DNA of 64,000 nucleotides from Hawksworthiomyces lignivorus (taxonomy: Eukaryota > Ascomycota > Sordariomycetes > Ophiostomatales > Ophiostomataceae), in contig NTMA01000086.1 of NCBI GenBank assembly GCA_002917075.1, positions 112,366-176,365 of the forward strand, written 5' to 3'. The translations under genes and the position numbers were made by a program. Within the stretch, counting starts at the first letter, position 1; every line of letters starts with the position of its first letter. The notes under the pieces were generated by a model. It had not been told where the DNA came from. It made no database searches and worked only from the letters and a program-made list of their open reading frames with translations. Positions 47,966-59,267 of this stretch are shown piece after piece.

Positions 47966-50900
47966 TCACATCACGAGGTACGTTCTTGTGACGTTCATCG
48001 CCGCCGCGTGGTTGCCCGCCAGCAGGAAGTAGGTGCGCAGGTTGTAGGCCGCCTCCGTCCGCAGGTCGGGCCAGTAGCTCCGCGCGCCTTCGTGCGCGTG
48101 CTCGTCGTCTTCGTCGTCGAAGCTGCGGCGATCGTCCGCCGCGCCGGCCTCGTGCAGCACCTTGCCGTAGAACTCGGCTGCCAGCGCGTGCAGCCCCAGC
48201 AGGTGGTAGGTGCGGGCGAGGTTGAAGTAGGCCTCACGGCGGGCGTGTGCCGGGTCGGGGAGCTGCGCGGGCTCCGCTGCGGTGTCCTCTGTTGCCGCCG
48301 CCGCCTGGTCCACCGCCGCCTTGTCCGCTTCTGCCAGCCGCCCAGTCGCGTACCGGTACAAGAAGTTGAGCCCCTGCGTCAGCAGGTAGTGCCGGTTCTC
48401 CGCCTGCCGCTTGAGCGCCCAGTGCACGTACGAAAGGCCGATGCAGAGGCTGATCACCGGGTTGCCAGGGTCTACCGCCAGTGCACGCTGGTAGTAGTCT
48501 GTTTCACCTTGTTAGCGAGGGGACGAAGAAGCGAGAAGCGAGAGCGTTGAAAGGGGGGATAGACATACTCAGCGCAAAGGAGAAGCTCGTCGAGGCGAAC
48601 AGAATGTGCCCGTAGACCACCAGCAGGCAGACGTCGAGCTGGCCCGCCTGGTCGGCGAGGTCGCCGCCGGCGGCCGCCGCCTGCTTCTTGAGCGTCTCGT
48701 CGCGCTGCCGGATCTGCCGCAGGATGTATTTCTGTACAGGGCTCGCGCAGAACCAGGACGACGTCGACGGCGGCGCGCCCCCAGCAGCATTGCTGCCGCC
48801 GCTGCCGCCACCGTTGCCACCACTGCCGCCACTTGGACGGCACAGCCGGCACAGCGCAGCAAAGAGCCGGTAGCAATCTGTCGTAAAAGGCCGGTCGCGC
48901 ATAAAGTAGCGGGCGACAGCGACGCAGGTGGCCTCGTCGCCGGCGCGCACGGCGCAGGCTGCCCACGCCAGGTGGATCACAAACATACTGTCATGCTGCT
49001 GGTACACGGTGGAGTCGCGCGCGGCACGGCACACGGCGTAGGCCTCAGCGGCGCGGCCGGCGTGTGCCAGCGCCAGCGCGTACCCCAGGAACAGCGCCAG
49101 CCAGTCGTCAAACGGAATGCCGCGGTAGTCGCGACGCGCCGCTACCGCCGCGGCGGGGGCGGTGGACGCGACGGCGGTGGACTGCTGCTGCTGCTGGAGG
49201 GCGGCCGAGGAGCCGTCTGCGTCGGCCGGCACCAGGTCTGTAGGTAGAAACGTCAGCCGCTGCCAAAAAAAAGGGGGGGAGTGAATCATGGGGGGAGAGG
49301 GAGGTGCCTGCGCCAGCATACTCTGATGTAGCCGCTCGGCCAAGGCCGTGAGGTCGCTGCTGTGCTGGCCGGTCCCAGTGGGGGCCGCCGCCGCAGCAGC
49401 AGCGGCTGCCGCGAGAGCTGCCTTTGCTCCGCCGCCCGACTCGCCGCCGCCGCTGCCGCGGTCGTGCAGAAAGTTGTTGTAGCCCAGGAACTGGACGTAC
49501 TTGTCCCACGAGTAGAACTCGCGGAAGGACCGAAAGTCGTCGATCAGCTCGCGCGCCGCCTCCATCCACTGGGCGGCGGCGTCGGCGTCGCCGGCGTCGG
49601 CCCGCGCCTTGGCATCTTGGCACAGCTGGTAGCGCGCGCGCAGCCGCGCCGACGTGGTCGCCTCGAACTCGGCCTGCTCGGCGGGGCTGGCAAAGAACCG
49701 TCGCGCGTGGCCCCGCAGCGCGCGCCGCTGCCGCGGGTGCTGCGGCGGCGGCCGGCGGCGGCGCAGCCCAAACGGCGGGCCCGCCGTCGCCCTTCCACCT
49801 GCGCCGCGGCCTCCTGCGTCGTCGTATTCTTCGTCGCCCTCGTCGCCCTCGCCGCCCTCGCCGCCGGCGCCGGCCCTTCTGGCGCGCGTCCGCGGCTTCC
49901 GCCCCCCTGCGATGCCCTCTACGTCGTCCGCCTGCTTGCGGTACTTGCGCCGCCGCCGAACCACGTTGCCCTCGCTGTCCAAGAAGACGCGGAATGCCGC
50001 CGTCTCCAGGCTCGCCATGTGGCCGCGGCGCTTGGTCCCCTGGGCCGCGCCGGTGCCGTCGTCGTCGTCGGGACCCGGCTGCGTCTTTTGCTGCTGCTGC
50101 TGCTGCTGCTGCTGCTGGGCCGCCTCCAGCGTCAGGGCTTCATTCACCAAAATAAAGGCCTGCTCCTGGCTCTCGTGGGCCTTCTCGTACATCTTGGCTA
50201 GCTCGAAGCGGGCGTCAATGTTCTCGTCGTCCGCCTCGATGGCCGCCAGGAAGCTCTCCTCGGCCGCCGCGTGGTCGTGCAGCTCCAGGTTGCACTTGCC
50301 CTGCAGCACCAGGGCCTCGGCGTCGTCGTACTCGGCGGCGACGGCAGGGTCGAGCGCGCTCGTGTCGTACCTCTCAAAGTAGTTGCTGCTGGTGCTGGTG
50401 CCTAGGTGCTCAGCCACCGCTGCCGCCCGGTTGAGGTCGCGGTACAGCACCAGGTACTGCAGGGCCAGCTCGAAGCGCTTCGCCGCGAACAGGTCCGCCC
50501 CGACCTCCTTCAGCAGGTGCGGGTACATGCGCATCGCCTCCTTGGTCCCCGCGTCCTGCGGGTCGATCCACGAGAGATGCTCCTGTGGTGGAGAACGCTG
50601 TCAGCCATCACTGTAGGATTTAGTTTGCTTGGGAAAAATAAAAAAATACACATACAAGGGCTTCCTCTTCGTGGCCGAGCCGGAGCCGGTAGATGGCCAG
50701 CTTGGCGCGCAGGTCGATGGGCAGGCCCTCGCCGTAGGCGGTGGAGGGATAGCGCCCCGGCTGGAAGCCCGGGACGGCGCGGCGGCGCGGCTCGTCGTGG
50801 CGGTCCCACTCGCGGTCGTCATCCTCGTCGCCACCGCCGCCGCCGCCGCGGTCCTCCCAGTAGGCCTCGTCGGGCCCGCCGCGGCCCAGCAGCCAGCGGG

Positions 50901-52074
50901 CCAGGCTCTTGAGCACGGCGACGGCCTCGCCGTAGCGCGCGAGCGCGGCGAACAGCTCCACGTAGATGGTGACGTCCATCCAGGTGAACTCCTCGCCGTC
51001 ATCGAGCAGCAGAAACGGCGTGTGGCCGCCGTGGTGGCCCGCGTAGCCGCCATAGTCCGCGTAGCCGCCGCCGCCGCCGCCGCCGTTTTGGTCGGCAGCA
51101 GCAGCTGCCGCTGCCGGCCCGGACCGGCGGCGCAAGTAGGCGATGGCCTTGCGGTAGGAGCGGACGGCGGCCTCGATGGTCTCGGGCCCGCGCACCGAGT
51201 CGTACGACGCCTCGGCCAGGTTGCGGATGACCTGCAGCGCCAGCGGGCGGCGCTTCAGCACGCGCACGTACTCGGTGGCGGCGTTGGTGGCCTGGCCGAA
51301 CTCGAGGCACACGTTGGCCTTGCCCAGCCGCGCCGCGATGCTGTCCTTGTCCGCGCGGATCGCGCCCGAGTAGCACAGCCGCGCCACCTGCAGGTTCTGC
51401 AGCCGGCGGTTGCGCCGCTCCTCCTCGTCGTCCTCGCCGCCCAGACCTCCCGCGTCGTCTTCCGCCTCCGCCAGCGCGTAGTCCGCCGCGCTCAGCCACC
51501 CCGCCACTTGCTTCGGCTCCAGGTGCGCCGCAAACACCTTGGCCATGACGGCCTCGTCGCGCCGCCCCAGGTCCTCGTTGATCGACGCCAGCAGGTTCCA
51601 GGCCGCGTGCGTCTCCGCGTTCACCCGGATGATCTCGTGCAACGCCGCCAGCGCGTCCTCGTACCGGTGGTCCATGAACAGCTGGTGCGCCTGCTGCAGC
51701 CGGTACTTGACCTCGCCCGACGGCTCCGCCGCCTTGCGCGGCCCACGACGCCGCCGCGCCACTGCCGGCCCCGAGCCCCCCCGCCACGATGCGTCCCCAC
51801 CGCCGCCACCGCCCCGGCCGCCGCCGTTCTGGGCCTTGTAGTCCGGGCCCAGGTGCTCCGAGAGGAACGCCTGCCGGCTGGCGTCTAGGCGCGCAATATC
51901 GGCCTGCAGCTCTAGATAGTCAGAGTCTGCGTCGGACCCCTCGCCTGCGTCGTCGTTGTCGCTGTCTCCCATGTCTCCCACGCCGCCGCCTACGCCGCCA
52001 TAGAGCATGGCCTCATTCTCGTCTCCCTGCTCGCCAGCCACGGCCATGCCGCCCATGTACACGTCCTCTGCCAT
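47966..52074 (-). CDS. TFC4: TFIIIC TPR subunit (Tfc4/Sfc4; human GTF3C3)
   Basis: Four exons, 52074-50656, 50582-49322, 49237-48569 and 48498-47966, give 1293 residues. After an acidic, Gly-rich N-terminus (GDMGDSDNDDAGEGSDADSD) comes the TPR superhelix, for example LQQAHQLFMDHRYEDALAAL, then HEIIRVNAETHAAWNLLASI. Further TPRs lie in exon 2 (LELHDHAAAEESFLAAIEAD) and exons 3-4 (ARTYHLLGLHALAAEFYGKV). The long spacer holds poly-Gln, poly-Gly and poly-Ala tracts and a basic patch. Tfc4 bridges TFIIIC bound at tRNA/5S promoters to TFIIIB and so recruits RNA polymerase III. The 84-bp intron 49238-49321 is inferred from phase and a CTGAC branch site. GC content and low complexity are extreme. Its 5' end is duplicated at 59046-59267. 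Confidence 0.86.
50081..50120 (-). repeat. CAG-type triplet run coding poly-Gln in TFC4
   Basis: A run of CTG triplets on the plus strand (CAG on the coding strand) encodes about eleven Gln residues in the TFC4 protein. Length variation between strains is likely. Confidence 0.8.
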
Positions 52075-53125
52075 TGCTTGTCTCTATCCTGAACTGTGCC
52101 GACAGTGTGGGGCTCTTTGCTCCTTTGCGTGAGTTCTCAGACTGCTCTGTGGCCTACCCACATTAAAGAATTTTATGTGGTATATTCCCTGTCTAAGCAA
52201 GTTCCGTTCTTGGAGCTGTGCCATGTGTGCACTGTGTAGCTTCCTTGCCACTTCGTGATTAACCATCTGCAATTTTAACGGCACAGTATCTCTACAGTTC
52301 TATACACTATATCTCACACAGTAGGCTTGCTATGTACGAACGGCTACTCCGTACTGCTTAGCGATCATATCCGTCATAAGAGCCGCAAGGGCGTTGCGGC
52401 TAAAAGACTTAAGACAACTTTCAGCTTCGAGTTGCAAACAAAAGATTTAGACAAGGGGTAACCGAAAAAGAAAAGTTCCAGAAGACGTGTACAACGACTG
52501 CGCCTCGCTTTCGCGCGTCCGTGCAGCGTCCATGCCAGCTGAAAGAAAGATCGGTGACTCGGATAGTTCCTAAAGTGCAAATTTGGGGCGAGTTGACACA
52601 ACACTAGATGTCTTGCACCTATACTCCCAGTCCTAAGGAGTATAGACAGAGACGCATCTCTAAAAAGTAGGTGAAGGTGAATGTGGAGAACGTTATTTCG
52701 GCACACTGGTGCTCAACGGGCTCCGTGGAATGTTTACATCTTCATTTCTTCGTAAGACATCTGCTTTCTTTTTCTGCCGTAGTCTTAAATTTGAGATATG
52801 ATATTTAATCATGACAATTGCTTTATATATGGCCAACATCCTGCTTTTGAGGAGACTGAGGCCTCCCCCACAGCTCCCAAATGCGTCACGATGTCTTTTA
52901 CTGTAATAAGCCATGAGAGGTGCAACACTTTAGAATATCCCAATGCCAGTGTTGACGACGCTAAAAACCGCCCGTCTCACGCACGAGAGCAACTCCAGCT
53001 GAGCTTTTTCAGCTGGTCGTTTCAAATAAATCGGCCGTCCATCCCGAAGCACACTCTTGAGCATTCTTCCCGTGGTTGTTGCACAGTTCTCAGCAGCACC
53101 ACAATTCCCTCGGACCGCCGCAACT
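52075..53125. promoter_or_regulatory. Divergent promoter region of TFC4 and the zinc-finger gene (copy 1)
   Basis: About 1 kb with no certain gene. The 200 bp next to the TFC4 ATG is clearly repeated at 59268-59480: for example TGCTTGTCTCTATCCTGAAC versus TGCTTGTCTCTGTTCTGAAC, then GCTCTTTGC in both. The frame from the ATG at 52891 (MSFTVISHERCNTLEY) might be an upstream exon of the next gene, but I see no clear splice to it. Confidence 0.5.
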
Positions 53126-55563
53126 ATGGATCACCTCCACGCAGCAGTTGTAGACTCCCTCCAGACGGCAGCTCTGGATCGCCACCAGGCACCAGCTATG
53201 GATCGCTCTCGCTCTCATCTGCGAGTACAAGTAGCATCTGCGTGGCTGGTGCCGAATGCTCACGAGCGCCAGCATCGATTTCACGGCTTTCTAGACAAGA
53301 GGGCTGGATACCAACAGCTCTGTGGTGAGTGCGACTCGTGGGACTCGTCGCCGTGTGAAGCCGCAGCTAAAGCGTGGAGCCGCAGGCGCAGGAAAACTCA
53401 CAGAAGATTCCGGTGCATCCGCTCGGAATGTTCGGCAGCATTCTCCGGGGTGAGTGGGCTGCAAAACTACTTACGAGCGAAACATAGTGCCGCCGCGGGC
53501 CTAGAACACAAGTGCTGCATCGATTCTTGCGACTGGAGAGCAAAGACTTGGTCGCATCGGGGCCCCTTTTGGCAGCGCCCAAAGAGGATCCTCAGAGCCA
53601 GGTTGACCAGGGAGACGTCACCGTATAAGTACGCGCGCAAAGTCCTTGCTCCAACACCCCTCTATTTTGGCCAAGAATCCTCCAACGTCGGGAGAACAGG
53701 GCAGCGAGTGAGACAGCTGACGCAACCGGTCCCAGATCGCACAACGGCGGCGCAGAAGAGGCTCTGGGCTCAGACGTCATCCACGCAGTAGCCTATTTCG
53801 CGGAGCTCGTCATAGCACAGCTCAATGGCACACTGGCGCTTTCCAGAATGCAGCCAACCGACAAAACAAGAGACCACGCCGAACGCGATCGGCGTGCAGA
53901 AATGCCGCGGTCGTCAGTATTCGCTTCGCCCTCTAGGACCTTCGCGCGGAGACGAAGACCGCGCAGCCCGGAGGCAGACGCGCACATCGCTATCTGGGTG
54001 AAGAATGTCTCCGCCGACGCCGACAGCCCTGGCGCCCCGCCCAGTCCTCTGGTGTTTGAGGACGCTGCCGAAATTGCCTCGGCCGGCGGTGACTTGAACA
54101 ATGGCAGATCCGACGGCGCGGGCTCGTACACGAGCTCGTCCGAAGAATCGGATATGTTCGGGGGCTCAGACTCACTTTTTGGGAAAAGTCCGTTTCAGGA
54201 GCAGCCGCCGAGCTGGGATCCGAGCGGCTCGCACATGGCAGCAGCCACCAGGGCGTTTGTGGAATTCATGGAAGCCTCCATCTCCAGGCGGCCAGGCGAG
54301 CTGTGGCACGCCGACAGCTTGACAAAGGAGGCGCCCGGCCAGCAGCAGCAGTGCGAGAACGTCGGGGCCGGGTGCGGTGGGCCGCAACAGCAGAACCAGG
54401 TGGGGCAGGGGGGCGGGAAGAGAAAGGCGGGCCAAATGTCCGGCGGCGGCAGGGAGCTCTCAGAAGACGACGGAGACGACGGAGACGACGGAGACGACGG
54501 CGAAGGCGATGGCGCACAGCCAGGCAAGCCCAGGCCCGCTTCGTCCGACGACAATAGGCGCCGGTTTGCCTGCCCGTACTTCAAGCGGGACCCCATACAA
54601 TTCCGAAACTGCGGCCGCGCGGACTACGAGAATCCTTCCAGAGTAAAACAGCACATTGTCCGGAACCACTGGGCGCCCATCTACTGCGCAATGTGCTACG
54701 AGAACTTCCCAAACGCGGCCCAGCGCGACTATCACGTCCGACAGAAGAGCTGCCCCGAAAAGCCGTTCGTCGAGCCTCTCTACGTCAGTGCAGATCAGAT
54801 CGGGCAGCTGGGAGTGCGAAGCAGGCGCGAGCAGACGTGGCGCGAAAGATGGTACGCGATTTACCAAATCCTCTTTCCCGGCGCCCCGCCGCCGAGCAGC
54901 CCGCACCTCGATATCAGCGTGTCCGAGGATTTGAATCTCGCCCGGGAGTTGTTTCATGCGCATGCCCAGGAAGCTATCAACGAAGCCCTCCAGATCTTCC
55001 CGGAGCACATACGCGTCAGCTATGAGTCCCAGATACGCGAGATATTGTTGCCGGCGCCCTCTGAGTTCTTTGACAAGATATATGAACAAGTTCGGGCTTC
55101 GCGATCGCAGCCTCGCCGAACTAGCAGCCCTCCACCGCCGTGGGCGGCGGATTCGTTGCGAGGCACAGACGACGCCACAGGCCGACAGATGCTGGGCCCC
55201 CGCGATTCTGCCGTGGGCAGCAGCGTCGCAGCCTCAGTGAGGCGGTCAGAAGGAAGCGGAAGATCCCGCCAAAACGCCGCCGGGTCCACGGGCCGCCTCC
55301 AGCGCGCGACTCCTACCGGGCCGGTCCAGGCGTCCCAGCAGCACATCTCCGGACACCCGCAGCAGCTTCTCTCAGGCCATTCGGTGGCAACAACGCAAGC
55401 AGATGCTCAGGCGGAATCAGCCGCCGAGTCAGCCTCCATTGTGTCACCAGATGGCCTTTTAGGGATGGACCTGTATTCTTTTGACTCAGATTTGCCAGAC
55501 TTCGGCTTCCTAGGAGCGAGCACGTCAGGTTCTTTTCCTCCGGAGCCGGAGCTGCCGCAGTAG
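53126..55563 (+). CDS. Fungal zinc-finger protein, copy 1 of the duplicated pair
   Basis: Two exons, 53126-53628 and 53736-55563, give 776 residues (an alternative donor at 53622 is also in phase). The N-part has two degenerate C2H2 fingers: FRCIRSECSAAFSGVSGLQN followed by YLRAKH (the first His is Tyr), and HKCCIDSCDWRAKTW (both His lost). The middle has an intact eight-ligand module: FACPYFKRD with NCG, KQHIVRNH, YCAMCYENF and DYHVRQKSC. Upstream lie GGSDSLFG and PPSWDPSGS, an acidic DDGDD repeat and a KRKAGQ basic stretch, which together suggest a nuclear protein. A conserved helical region DISVSEDLNLAREL follows the module, and the tail is Ser/Gln-rich. The central module resembles finger modules in many uncharacterised fungal proteins. 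DNA binding is a guess. Divergent from TFC4. Confidence 0.62.
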
Positions 55564-55656
55564 CCTTTCCTGATGGACGATGTGCAGGAAAACAACTGTA
55601 CGTGTGTGCACTGGGTTTGACAAGCACGGCAGTCCTTTTCGTTGAGGAACTATCTT

Positions 55657-55915
55657 GATGAGGCGATATATGGTTGGCGCCTTTTTTTCAAGAGGAAGCT
55701 GATTGGGGATTCATGAGGCGATATTTGATTGGCGCCTTTTTTTGAGGGGATTGATGAGGCGATATACAGTTGGCGTCTTTTTTTTGAGAGGCAGCAGATT
55801 GGGGATTGATGAGGCGATATATGATTGGCGCTTTTTTTCGAGGATTGATGAGGCGATATATGGTTGGCGCCTCTTTTCGAGGGGATTGATGAGGCGATAT
55901 ATGGTGGCCGCTAAA
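55657..55915. repeat. Six-copy short tandem repeat (GAGGCGATATATGG core)
   Basis: Six units with the core GATGAGGCGATATATGG, then TTGGCGC and a T-run, start at about 55657, 55712, 55752, 55808, 55847 and 55888 (spacing 39-56 bp). A single unit with the same left flank (GGGTTTGAC, AGCACGGCAGT) lies at about 63407-63470 downstream of copy 2. The array therefore expanded in copy 1, or shrank in copy 2, after duplication. Confidence 0.85.
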
Positions 55916-56031
55916 TTTTAAGTGCCCGTCATGTATATAATGTCCAACTCAACCGTCTTAAAAGACGCTTCTTTCCAAAATGATTCACAGAAAACAATTC
56001 TGCCTTTAAACTATTTTGAGAGCGAGACGGG

Positions 56032-56062
<31 letters not shown>

Positions 56063-56898
56063 NGACTATACCTAACCGCCGAAATCACCACAACTCACTA
56101 GCACCACCCCTAACTCTCTAAACTCTGATTTGGAGGGCGCACGGCTCTCTCCTTATGCCGGCGGCGCCGTCCGCTGACGGCAGCAGGCCCAGTAGGTCGT
56201 GGTACACGCCGTACAGGTCGGCGCCGTGCTGCCAGGCGTCCTCGAGCCCGCCGGCCGTCAGTTGCGGGAACTGACACGACGGAGGGCGCACGGCTCTCTC
56301 CTTACAGAGAGAACCGTGCACAAAGTCCCTTGCTGCGTAGGCGGCCGATTTATGTGGTGAGACTGCAGTAGCCTTGAGGCCTTTTTCAGTTCTCAACCAA
56401 TTCGCTACTAATTGACCTCGTTTTTGTCCCCACGAACAGCTTCTACTCTAGTCGGAAGCCGTATATCTTGAGAAAGTATGTATTAAGGTGCCAGCCTAAT
56501 CTATCTAGCAAGAAGAGCAAAGAATCTGGCCCCCTTTTTGTACGGCCCTAGAACCTCTTGAAATACGTACAATGCAGCAAGTTAAGATGGGGATAGCTCA
56601 AAATCACCAAAAAGCAAAGGTTGTTAGAGACCAAAGTTTTCTCGTTATTAGTTCTCGCTAATAAATGGATGCCCTACGGCGAAAATCTCCCGTGGGGATA
56701 CCATTTCTAGCAACGATGACGGAGAAAAGAAAAAGCAATCTGGGTTGGGACAGGGACAGGGGAAAAAAGAGAGAAGAAAAAAAAAAAAAAAGAAAAAAAG
56801 AAGAAGAAAAAAAGGAGAAGAAAGGAAAAAAGAATAGGAAAACACCATAAACCCCAAACACCGATCCCTCTCTCATTTCTCTTCTTTCAAGAGGAATT
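55916..56898. other. Intergenic region with poly-C gap and inserted fragment
   Basis: It holds a poly-C run ending in N (about 56035-56063), which marks an assembly gap or join. A GC-rich segment is flanked by 24-bp direct repeats (56132-56155 and 56281-56304). The rest is AT-rich. The sequence from about 56552 on matches 63731-64000 in unit 2. The last part is purine-rich (poly-A/G near 56765-56830). Confidence 0.55.
56132..56304 (-). pseudogene. Inserted fragment resembling a histidine acid phosphatase
   Basis: On the minus strand this reads QFPQLTAGGLEDAWQHGADL, then YGVYHDLLGLLPSADGAAG. I recognise this, with moderate confidence, as a piece of a histidine acid phosphatase. It is only about 40 codons long, is bordered by 24-bp direct repeats GGAGGGCGCACGGCTCTCTC+CTTA, and has no start or catalytic RHG motif. 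The right-hand repeat also forms a hairpin with the following AGAGAGAACCGTGC. No counterpart is seen in unit 2. Confidence 0.4.
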
Positions 56899-57835
56899 TC
56901 ACTCCTCGAGATATTTCGGCGAGCGTGGAGGCCGACCGCGCGGTTTACGGCAGCAGGTCTTAATGTGCTCGGAATGCGCCTGCTTCTGGCTGGTCTTCGC
57001 ACCGCAGATGCACGTCCAGGTCGGATTCATCCGGGGCTTTTTGCATTTGTCGAAATGGCGCAAGTAATTGTCCTTGCGCTCCTTGCATTCATACCCGCAG
57101 ATGCAGATATACTTGCGCTCGCCATGGCGCGATGCTCTGTGACGCTGCAGCTCGCTGGCGCCTCGCAGTCTGGCGCCGCAGACACCGCACTTTACAGACC
57201 GCGGCCCGTGCCGTCTTTTCTGTGTCAGTTTTTTTTTTTTTTTTTTTTTTTTTTTGTATATATATTTCAAGAAAACAAAAATTCACACCGAGCTCGTGCT
57301 TGGTGAACTCTGGTGGCCGATGACCGCGGGCAGTTCTCACTCACCTCAAGCGCTGTGGGCTCTTCGCCTGTGGCGGCATCACGGTTTTGCTAGCTGTGTT
57401 GGGGATAGAAACGGCCCCATCTAAGATGCCGGTCTGGGCCGCACCTTCGAGACTACTACTCGCAACTCTGCCATGAAGTGGAACCGCGATGGGAAACTGT
57501 GGTTGCGCGAGACTGTCCAGACTCTGTGCAAAGGTGGGATTATTGCCCAGAAAAAGGGGTGGGGGCGAGGACTGTGGAAAAATTTGGTCCAGCGAGAACC
57601 AAGCATTGTCTTCCGCTGTAGTCGATGCTGGAGGTGGAAGAGGAGCGTTGTATTTGAACCCGAGATTGTAGCACCCATGACTCGGCTCATCCTGGCTGTG
57701 ACTAGTATTATCAAAGATATCACGCATGTGATCAAGGCCAATGTCAATGCCATAATAGACAGGGTGAATATTACTAACTGTGCCGAGCTCGTCATGAAGA
57801 GTCGGGACGGTCGAAGAAAACAACAGTTTGTCCAT
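56899..57835 (-). CDS. Small C2H2 zinc-finger protein
   Basis: Two exons, 57835-57345 and 57214-56899, give 268 residues. The first exon encodes a low-complexity acidic/Pro/Ser-rich region (MDKLLFSSTVPTLHDELG). The second encodes the fingers: VKCGVCGARLRGASELQRH followed by RASRH, then YICICGYECKERKDNYLRHF ending DKC, then WTCICGAKTSQKQAHSEHI ending KTC. Finger 1 is a classical C2H2. The next two end in Cys rather than His (C2HC-like). A basic tail RKPRGRPPRSPKY looks like an AT-hook (RGRPP core). This suggests a nuclear DNA-binding regulator; the target is unknown. The intron contains a long poly-A tract (minus strand), and the acceptor AAAAG at 57215 is chosen for phase. It lies inside tandem unit 1. 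Confidence 0.66.
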
Positions 57836-59045
57836 AACTGATCATCAGATACACGCTGAGTACAAGGTGTGCATATGGAAATAGAATGAGATGTAGAGCT
57901 TGGAGTAACATATGTATGAGACAAAGCTCGGTACAGGAAGAGGATACAGTGAAAATTTATGTGAATGAGATTAATGTGAATCTACAAAGACTGTTCCAGA
58001 GGCGATTAAGCAAGCGCTGCCGACTCTGATGAGGCAAACAGCTTCAACTCTGCTAGGAGCTGAAATCTGACAATAGGAACCGCAAGCATAAGTCTGAGGC
58101 ACAATAGCAACCACGCCTGTTATCTCACTGCCAATTGAATGATCTGTTTTTGTTGTCATCTGAGCAACTGGTAGCGCCTTTTTTCCTTAAAGGGAGAATT
58201 TTATCATAGGGAGATTTCTACCGGCCTTGAAGTACATGCGGTGCGGATGTAACGTGAAGACCGAAACACAAGGCCCATTGTGATGGGACTTCGTTGTTAT
58301 TCGATTGGTCTTGACATTTCGCCTAAACGACGATTGGCGATGCGGGCACGAAACTGCCGTAATTAGTGGCTGGCCTCTCTACAAGCCTCAGCTCAGGCTG
58401 CTGGAAAATTATCCTCAGTTGGCCGGCCTGACAGACGTTGGGAATGGCGTGTTCCAAATTCGATTAGAGGGAATTTAGTACAACTGAGAACTAGTCCTGC
58501 AGAGGATCTCTACATCTTGGCTGCTGTCTTTCTACTGGACAGTACATACTATGCAAGGCGGACCGGGTGGCTAGGGTGGTGGTCTGGCCAGGGTGGTCGA
58601 ATACGTTACCCGCCAAAGACATTTGGGTTAAAAATATTGCAGAGCCGCCTTCGATAAGATAAGGAAACACCTAATCAAATTTCAGAGGGGCTTTCGCTTT
58701 ATTGTGCCAAACTTTGGAAGGTCTCAGCTAGCTGGTAGGATAAAAAAAAAATTGGTAGGCAAGACGAAAAACCAGGTACAGTACACACTGTATTTGCGCA
58801 CTAAAATACTTTTAACCGCTATATTAACAGTGCACTGACCCCTAATTGTAGTCACTAAAAAAATTTGATCACTATGATTCGGCGTCAATTATTGCATGCT
58901 TCCGGCATATGCTCAACACAGACAACATATAACGCTAGAAGCAAGTGAATTACAGGGATTAAAAAAGTTTTGGTGATTGAAAATAGCGGCTCATACGCTA
59001 TAATTATAGCGGTTCATAAGGTTAGGTGTTGGCTTGGTTTTGGGC
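57836..59045. other. AT-rich region before the duplication junction
   Basis: No gene recognised. It is AT-rich with many stops, perhaps a mutated element relic. Near 58983-59020 the motif TATAGCGG and its complement recur, but no clear terminal repeats are visible. The right edge is the junction with the truncated TFC4 copy. Confidence 0.4.
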
Positions 59046-59267
59046 TTAGAGTTGACTCACGAAACGCTGCAGATGCTCGCTAGTCATGGACTTGCCGCCG
59101 GATAAGCCACGCGCGCCGATGAGGGCGCGGATTCTGGCGTCCATCAACCCGTTTTCTGCGGCAGCGGTGCCCTCAGAGAAGAGGAGGCGCCCCAGAGAGC
59201 GGTCGCTATCCTCGTCTTCTTGCCCACCAGCCACATTCGTACCACCCATATGCAAGTCTACCGCCAT
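59046..59267 (-). pseudogene. Truncated TFC4 5'-end copy
   Basis: It starts MAVDLHMGGTNVAGGQEDED, against MAEDVYMGGMAVAGEQGDEN in TFC4, and stops after about 73 codons with sequence that no longer matches well (EHLQRFVSQL). The bases before the ATG also match the TFC4 upstream sequence (GGCAATGGCT... on the plus strand as CCATTGCTTGTCTCTG). No TPR is encoded, so it cannot replace TFC4. It is best read as a leftover of the duplication, although a short peptide could still be made from the copied promoter. Confidence 0.75.

Larger units (their letters stand above)
51853..59045. repeat. Tandem duplication, unit 1 (~7.19 kb)
   Basis: It spans the first ~74 codons of TFC4, the divergent intergenic region, the zinc-finger gene at 53126, the short tandem repeat at 55657 and the C2H2 gene at 56899. 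Matching landmarks in unit 2 are offset by 7193 (TFC4 ATG 52074 to 59267), 7179 (AACCTCTTG 56552 to 63731) and 7180 (CAACGA block 56711 to 63891). The constant offset at both ends argues for one tandem event. Inside, indels shift offsets to 6854-7794. Confidence 0.65.

Noticed and set aside
50629..51888. 419-codon plus-strand frame opposite TFC4
   Set aside because: Antisense shadow of the low-complexity GC-rich TFC4 exon.
55657..55915. CRISPR-like look of the six-unit array
   Set aside because: Spacers are variants of the same T-rich sequence, spacing is irregular and the genome is eukaryotic.
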